From contig CAZTIG010000017.1 of assembly GCA_964613665.1 (NCBI GenBank), positions 8,189 through 72,188 on the forward strand: DNA of 64,000 nucleotides, given 5' to 3'. Made by a program: the position numbers and the translations under genes. Below are positions 61,801-64,000 of the stretch, piece by piece. Position 1 is the first letter of the stretch. The number at the start of each line of letters is the position of its first letter. This DNA comes from CAZQFV01 sp964613665. GTDB lineage: Bacteria; Chloroflexota; Chloroflexia; DTKN01. Below the pieces are notes generated by a model. The model saw nothing but the letters and a program-made list of their open reading frames with translations. It searched no databases and was not told where the DNA came from.

Positions 61801-63110
61801 CCGAGGACGGCACCATCGACGCAAGCAGCCTGGAGTGGTCCCTGTCCCCCTATGTCCACTACCAGGGCGGCGAGGTGACCCCGCGGCTGCTGGCTCCGGG
61901 GACCTACCCGATCACCCTGACGGCCACCGACTCCGACGGCCAGACCGGCGCGGCCTACGCCGACCTGACCATCGCCCCGCTGCACGTGCCGCGGGCATCC
62001 GGCGGCGCGCCCGCGCTGGACGGCTTCTGCGACGACGCCTTCTACGACAACGGCGTCTCCCTGCCCCTGCGGGCCTATGCCGGCGGCGGCCAGCCCCAGG
62101 CCCACCTGGTGCGCACGATCACCGACCTGTACGTCTGCCTCTCGGGCATGGAGCGCGGCCTGACGACGACGCTCTCCTTCGCCGGCCTGGCCGTGGACGT
62201 GGACGAGAACGCCGGCCAGTTTCCGCAGACCGACGACCGGGCCTTCTGGGTCTATGAGGACGGCAGCCCGGCGGCGCGCACCGGCACCGGCAGCGCCTGG
62301 ACGGAGAGCGCCGCCGACATGTCGGCGCGGGTGGCCGGCAACGACGACACCTGGAGCGCCGAGCTGCGCATCGACCGCGGCGAGCTGGGCAACTGGAACA
62401 ACACCGTGCTCCTGTCGGTCTTTCACGCCTACCTGGTCCCAGGCGGCGCGCTGCAGTCGTGGCCGGAGATCGCCGGCTACGGGCAGCCCAACTCGTGGGG
62501 CCGGGCCATCTTCGCCCAGGTGCCGCACATCGACGTCATCACCCCGACCGAGGCGATCGCCGGCCGGCCGGTGGCGGTCACCATCCACGGCACGGGCATC
62601 GACAGCGCGATCGCCTATGTCCTGTGGAACGGCGCGCAGCGCCTGGCGACGGTGGATGACGGCGTCATCACGCCGGTCCTGTGGGATTCCGACTTTGCCA
62701 CCGCCGGGGTGGTCGAGGTGCAGGTGGACAACTATGGGAGCGGGGCCGGGGACGAGTCGAACACGCTCCTCTTTCCGATCTACAACCCCACCCCGACCAT
62801 CTCCCTGCTGACGCCGGCCTCGGCGCAGGCCGGGGGCCCCGCGCTCGACCTGATCGTCGACGGGGCCGACTTTGTGCCGGGGGCGACGGTGCTCTGGAAC
62901 GGCGAGGCGCTGGCGACGGCCTGGATCACCACGACGCGCCTGCAGGCGGCCGTGCCGGCCGCCGCCCTGGCCGTAGCCCGCGCCGTGGCGGTGACCGTGG
63001 TCAACCCCGAGCCCTCGCTGGCCGTCTCGGGCGAGGCCACCTTCCAGGTGCTGCGCGTCCCGGCGCCCTACGCGGTCTACCTGCCGCTGGTGCAGCGCGG
63101 CAGCGAGTGA
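58821..63110 (+). CDS. Giant secreted metzincin-like metalloprotease with IPT and Ig-like domains
   Basis: 1429 residues. Signal peptide (1-24), a beta-propeller-like region (~40-340), a beta-sandwich and then a metalloprotease domain. The zinc site is HELGHNYERKH at 638-648, which fits HExxHxxxxxH with the third His in metzincin position, but the usual Gly is Glu. The Met-turn LMSYGSP has Met702. C-terminal to this are Ig-like or PKD-like segments (~860-1050), a carbohydrate-binding CBM9-like region near 1060-1220 (ALDGFCDDAFYDNG) and two IPT/TIG domains (~1240-1410). It ends VYLPLVQRGSE. It is probably exported and cell-surface associated. ATG follows AAGGAG. Confidence 0.85.
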   Translation: MRTIQKLRAFLLVVIFLAPATAGAWPQPAPAAAPRPAQGDPYLTPIRDGGFGDFVVGGGFLYYTVGDDLLWPFFRKPENGGPDITLSTNTNYYAKSADDQGVYYDWGSHVGPHQLMTRPADHPETEIQLAQLAIGYPSYAVTDDDYVYYFMGDGIYRAHKDSPGGVRISDASDVVALAVDDANIYWLGSAGLWRSLKTCTSPSCWQVKTRVCAAAGFGLSWSDSAHLLYTGEGTTPPTWSIMQAEAAGTDSCYWIHYEYKADATIYQAAISEGYLFWIERRSGYPTYELRRCEVAGYCPVVDTLYESTELETDRLYATPGGVIFGDHYISSLGVYRMSYDAPPLAKDLKLLGIEVAQAIQDLDVDDDSPLIAGKPTYVRVYSTLVGTAQSNAAEVWLECPAGVPCYEPYLKPLQWEDVPSNRAVPDRAQGAWLFLLPAEWTAAGGIILQAEIDPRHIYDDPDPANNTLSTAVIFHAGTPVCTVMIPVRTPAGKGSTNSATFWPMVDRAWRMWPTSEMRVYKQSEPVEELEFCWWGIFPGWCWGPYELAGDSNWILNTLRDRDNLSDDPDECDDDGARTHYVGLVHENSKTEGVNGAARIGADGSYDCDQVWVWLSRPSESKSGTIPWTYPRAGFTFAHELGHNYERKHVKCPVDDPPAHTDPNYPYNTCQIDDGDLSLPSTHFGFDTLTALPIGPHTTADLMSYGSPRWPSDYTWRGMYNNIGLQGLEPQAAPAGPDLSQAESNVLVTGVFTPSLGQGRLGYAWVYPTALLSPGILAKWQRMAAPTVAQAAGTQQTVYHLRLRDGAGNVVDDRLIEPLEISEGPEGTLFSLAFPAPASAVAHLELLIDDTVVDNLHAGLQTPSVQIVQPAGGTFDQEMTLVWEASDADALDRLLYSVQYSPDNGQTWKALLTNVPSLAGEDRVTLTLSSFGGLPGGASALVRVAASDGYHTGLATSAAFQVLTRAPEPYIVTPQPTEVIPAGRPYVLRGGAIDAEDGTIDASSLEWSLSPYVHYQGGEVTPRLLAPGTYPITLTATDSDGQTGAAYADLTIAPLHVPRASGGAPALDGFCDDAFYDNGVSLPLRAYAGGGQPQAHLVRTITDLYVCLSGMERGLTTTLSFAGLAVDVDENAGQFPQTDDRAFWVYEDGSPAARTGTGSAWTESAADMSARVAGNDDTWSAELRIDRGELGNWNNTVLLSVFHAYLVPGGALQSWPEIAGYGQPNSWGRAIFAQVPHIDVITPTEAIAGRPVAVTIHGTGIDSAIAYVLWNGAQRLATVDDGVITPVLWDSDFATAGVVEVQVDNYGSGAGDESNTLLFPIYNPTPTISLLTPASAQAGGPALDLIVDGADFVPGATVLWNGEALATAWITTTRLQAAVPAAALAVARAVAVTVVNPEPSLAVSGEATFQVLRVPAPYAVYLPLVQRGSE

Positions 63111-63147
63111 CGGCTGCGCGCCTCCACAAGCCCCTGCAGCATCGGAC

Positions 63148-63190
63148 AGCCCCCGGCCCTCTTCCCGTGCGGGAAGGGGGCCGGGGGGCT
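63148..63190. terminator. Long GC-rich hairpin after the metzincin-like gene
   Basis: The arms AGCCCCCGGCCCTCTTCCC and GGGAAGGGGGCCGGGGGGCT pair almost perfectly around GTGC. 38 bases after the stop codon. No U-run. Confidence 0.55.
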
Positions 63191-63192
63191 GA

Positions 63193-63408
63193 CTTGCGCG
63201 AATTCTGCAACTGCGGCGGCAGGAACGGAACGCGCGGCTGCGCAACCTGGCCTGGCTGCTGGTCGGTATCTGGGCCAGCCGCTCGGCGCATTTGAGCAAG
63301 GCGGCGGGGTATATGCCGGGCCCGGCCACGCAACCCAGTCTGGCCCGGCGTCTGGCGCGTTTTCTGGAGAACGCAGCGGTGCGGGTCCGCGTCTGGTACC
63401 AGCCGCTG
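63193..63408 (+). pseudogene. Transposase N-terminal remnant
   Basis: One frame reads ERNARLRNLAWLLVGIWASR, SAHLSKAAGYMPGPATQP and SLARRLARFLENAAVRVRVW, which matches the N-terminal region of DDE transposases common in Chloroflexota insertion sequences. There is no start codon near the beginning, and homology stops about 50 bases before the CRISPR array. Neither the catalytic part nor the terminal inverted repeats are present, so it is a dead fragment. Confidence 0.65.
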
Positions 63409-63456
63409 GCCCCAGGGGGTTTTGCCGGCGATGGCGGCGACGGTGGGCGAAATGTG

Positions 63457-63922
63457 GTTCCAATTCCCTGGTCGGAATTCGGTCTGTTCAGAGGAGCGCG
63501 CCGGCCGGCGCGCCGAGAGTGACAGCAAGGTTTCAATTCCCTGGTCGGAATTCGGTCTGTTCAGAGTTGGGCCGGTCGCTAACGAACAGGGAAGTTGTAC
63601 ACGTTTCAATTCCCTGGTCGGAATTCGGTCTGTTCAGAGATGAGCACCAAGCACTTGGACTGGACGTTCATCTGTGTTTCAATTCCCTGGTCGGAATTCG
63701 GTCTGTTCAGAGGAGGACGCGCTGCTTCGCCGGGTGCAGGACATCAAGGTTTCAATTCCCTGGTCGGAATTCGGTCTGTTCAGAGGATGGGAGAGCGTCA
63801 ACGGCGATTTCACCACCCGCTGCGTTTCAATTCCCTGGTCGGAATTCGGTCTGTTCAGAGGGTGTGTTGGCCGCAGCGGTTGTGGGGGTGTTACGAGTTT
63901 CAATTCCCTGGTCGGAATTCGG
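63457..63922 (-). CRISPR. CRISPR array, 7 repeats and 6 spacers, truncated at right end
   Basis: The 37-base repeat begins GTTTCAATTCCC and ends GTCTGTTCAGAG. Starts: 63457, 63530, 63603, 63676, 63749, 63824, 63897; the last breaks off after 26 bases. Spacers are 36 bases, except the fifth at 38. The first repeat has one mismatch (T to C at position 4), as expected for a leader-distal terminal repeat. The reverse complement ends in ATTGAAAC, the typical 5' handle of type I and III crRNA, so the array is read on the minus strand with the leader beyond the right edge. AATTCC and GGAATT form a hairpin inside the repeat. No cas genes are in the window. Confidence 0.95.
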
Positions 63923-64000
63923 AATTTAAATAAACCCCCCTAAAAAAAAAACCCCAAACAAAACAAATTTAAAAAAAACAGTTTATTATTAGGTGTTTAA
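63923..64000. other. AT-rich low-complexity tail, probable assembly artefact
   Basis: The GC content falls from ~70 percent to very low values, with runs of A and C and no gene, exactly where the seventh repeat breaks off. This is unlike anything else in the window. Confidence 0.75.

Overview
This 64 kb window is high-GC chromosomal DNA from a bacterium that looks like a member of the Chloroflexota, probably an anaerobic or facultative Anaerolineae-type lineage. The assignment is inference. It rests on gene families that recur there: GerMN proteins with a Cys-rich N-terminus, DUF3160 lipoproteins, a DHH-CBS-nucleotidyltransferase tRNA A-adding enzyme, tungsten AOR, CooC, and large secreted proteins ending in a short LPLV tail. 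Phage structural genes, rRNA and tRNA genes were not seen. The last 78 bases are AT-rich, low-complexity sequence that does not match the rest and look like a contig-end artefact.

Layout. 1-6.4 kb: a truncated polytopic membrane protein, a VTT-domain protein, NAD(P)H-hydrate repair (nnr), pyrimidine-nucleoside phosphorylase and a small unknown. 6.4-11.5 kb: a GerMN protein, a broken DinB-like gene, a DUF2807 lipoprotein, a MOP-type membrane protein and a GerW pair. 11.5-17.6 kb: an AOR / iron-ADH / SCP2 operon on the minus strand faces a cyclophilin-like / ABM / iron-ADH operon on the plus strand. 17.8-23.5 kb: a DUF3160 lipoprotein, an ABC-F ATPase and a ParA-like ATPase with a C-terminal zinc ribbon. 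23.5-29.8 kb: a minus-strand housekeeping cluster in the order coaBC, ruvA, dtd, A-adding enzyme, EF-Tu domain 2-like protein, DUF192, and a rhodanese lipoprotein with an in-frame UGA. 30-42.7 kb: DUF2148, a peptidase MA-like protein, a solute-binding lipoprotein, folD, a lipoprotein, cooC, an SDR epimerase, a GH36 galactosidase, a GGDEF protein and an rRNA pseudouridine synthase. 42.8-63.1 kb: four very large secreted proteins interspersed with CarD, a DEAD-box helicase, a TPR histidine kinase and a MNT/HEPN pair. 63.2-63.9 kb: a transposase remnant and a CRISPR array without cas genes.

The strongest points are as follows. (i) The rhodanese lipoprotein has a UGA where relatives carry a conserved Cys, clear homology beyond it, and a hairpin at the position expected for a bacterial SECIS, so it is a candidate selenoprotein. 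(ii) Four giant secreted proteins of unrelated architecture all end in [YF]LPLV-x-R within the last 12 residues, which suggests a C-terminal sorting or anchoring tag. (iii) Most promoters share an extended -10 of the form TGTG[GC]TATAATGG. (iv) Intergenic tracts of different sequence share a strict 7-base period. (v) Several enzymes have lost a key residue: FolD Lys, the C25-like His, the HepT RX4H motif and one iron ligand in an ADH.

The housekeeping cluster groups tRNA end repair (A-adding), D-aminoacyl-tRNA proofreading (dtd) and a translation-factor-like domain, which points to tRNA and translation quality control. CooC near FolD suggests Ni-dependent CO dehydrogenase or one-carbon metabolism elsewhere in the genome. 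The AOR and two iron-ADHs point to aldehyde/alcohol interconversion. Coordinates of CDS starts were moved from the longest ORF to codons with a ribosome binding site or family-consistent start wherever the sequence allowed it.
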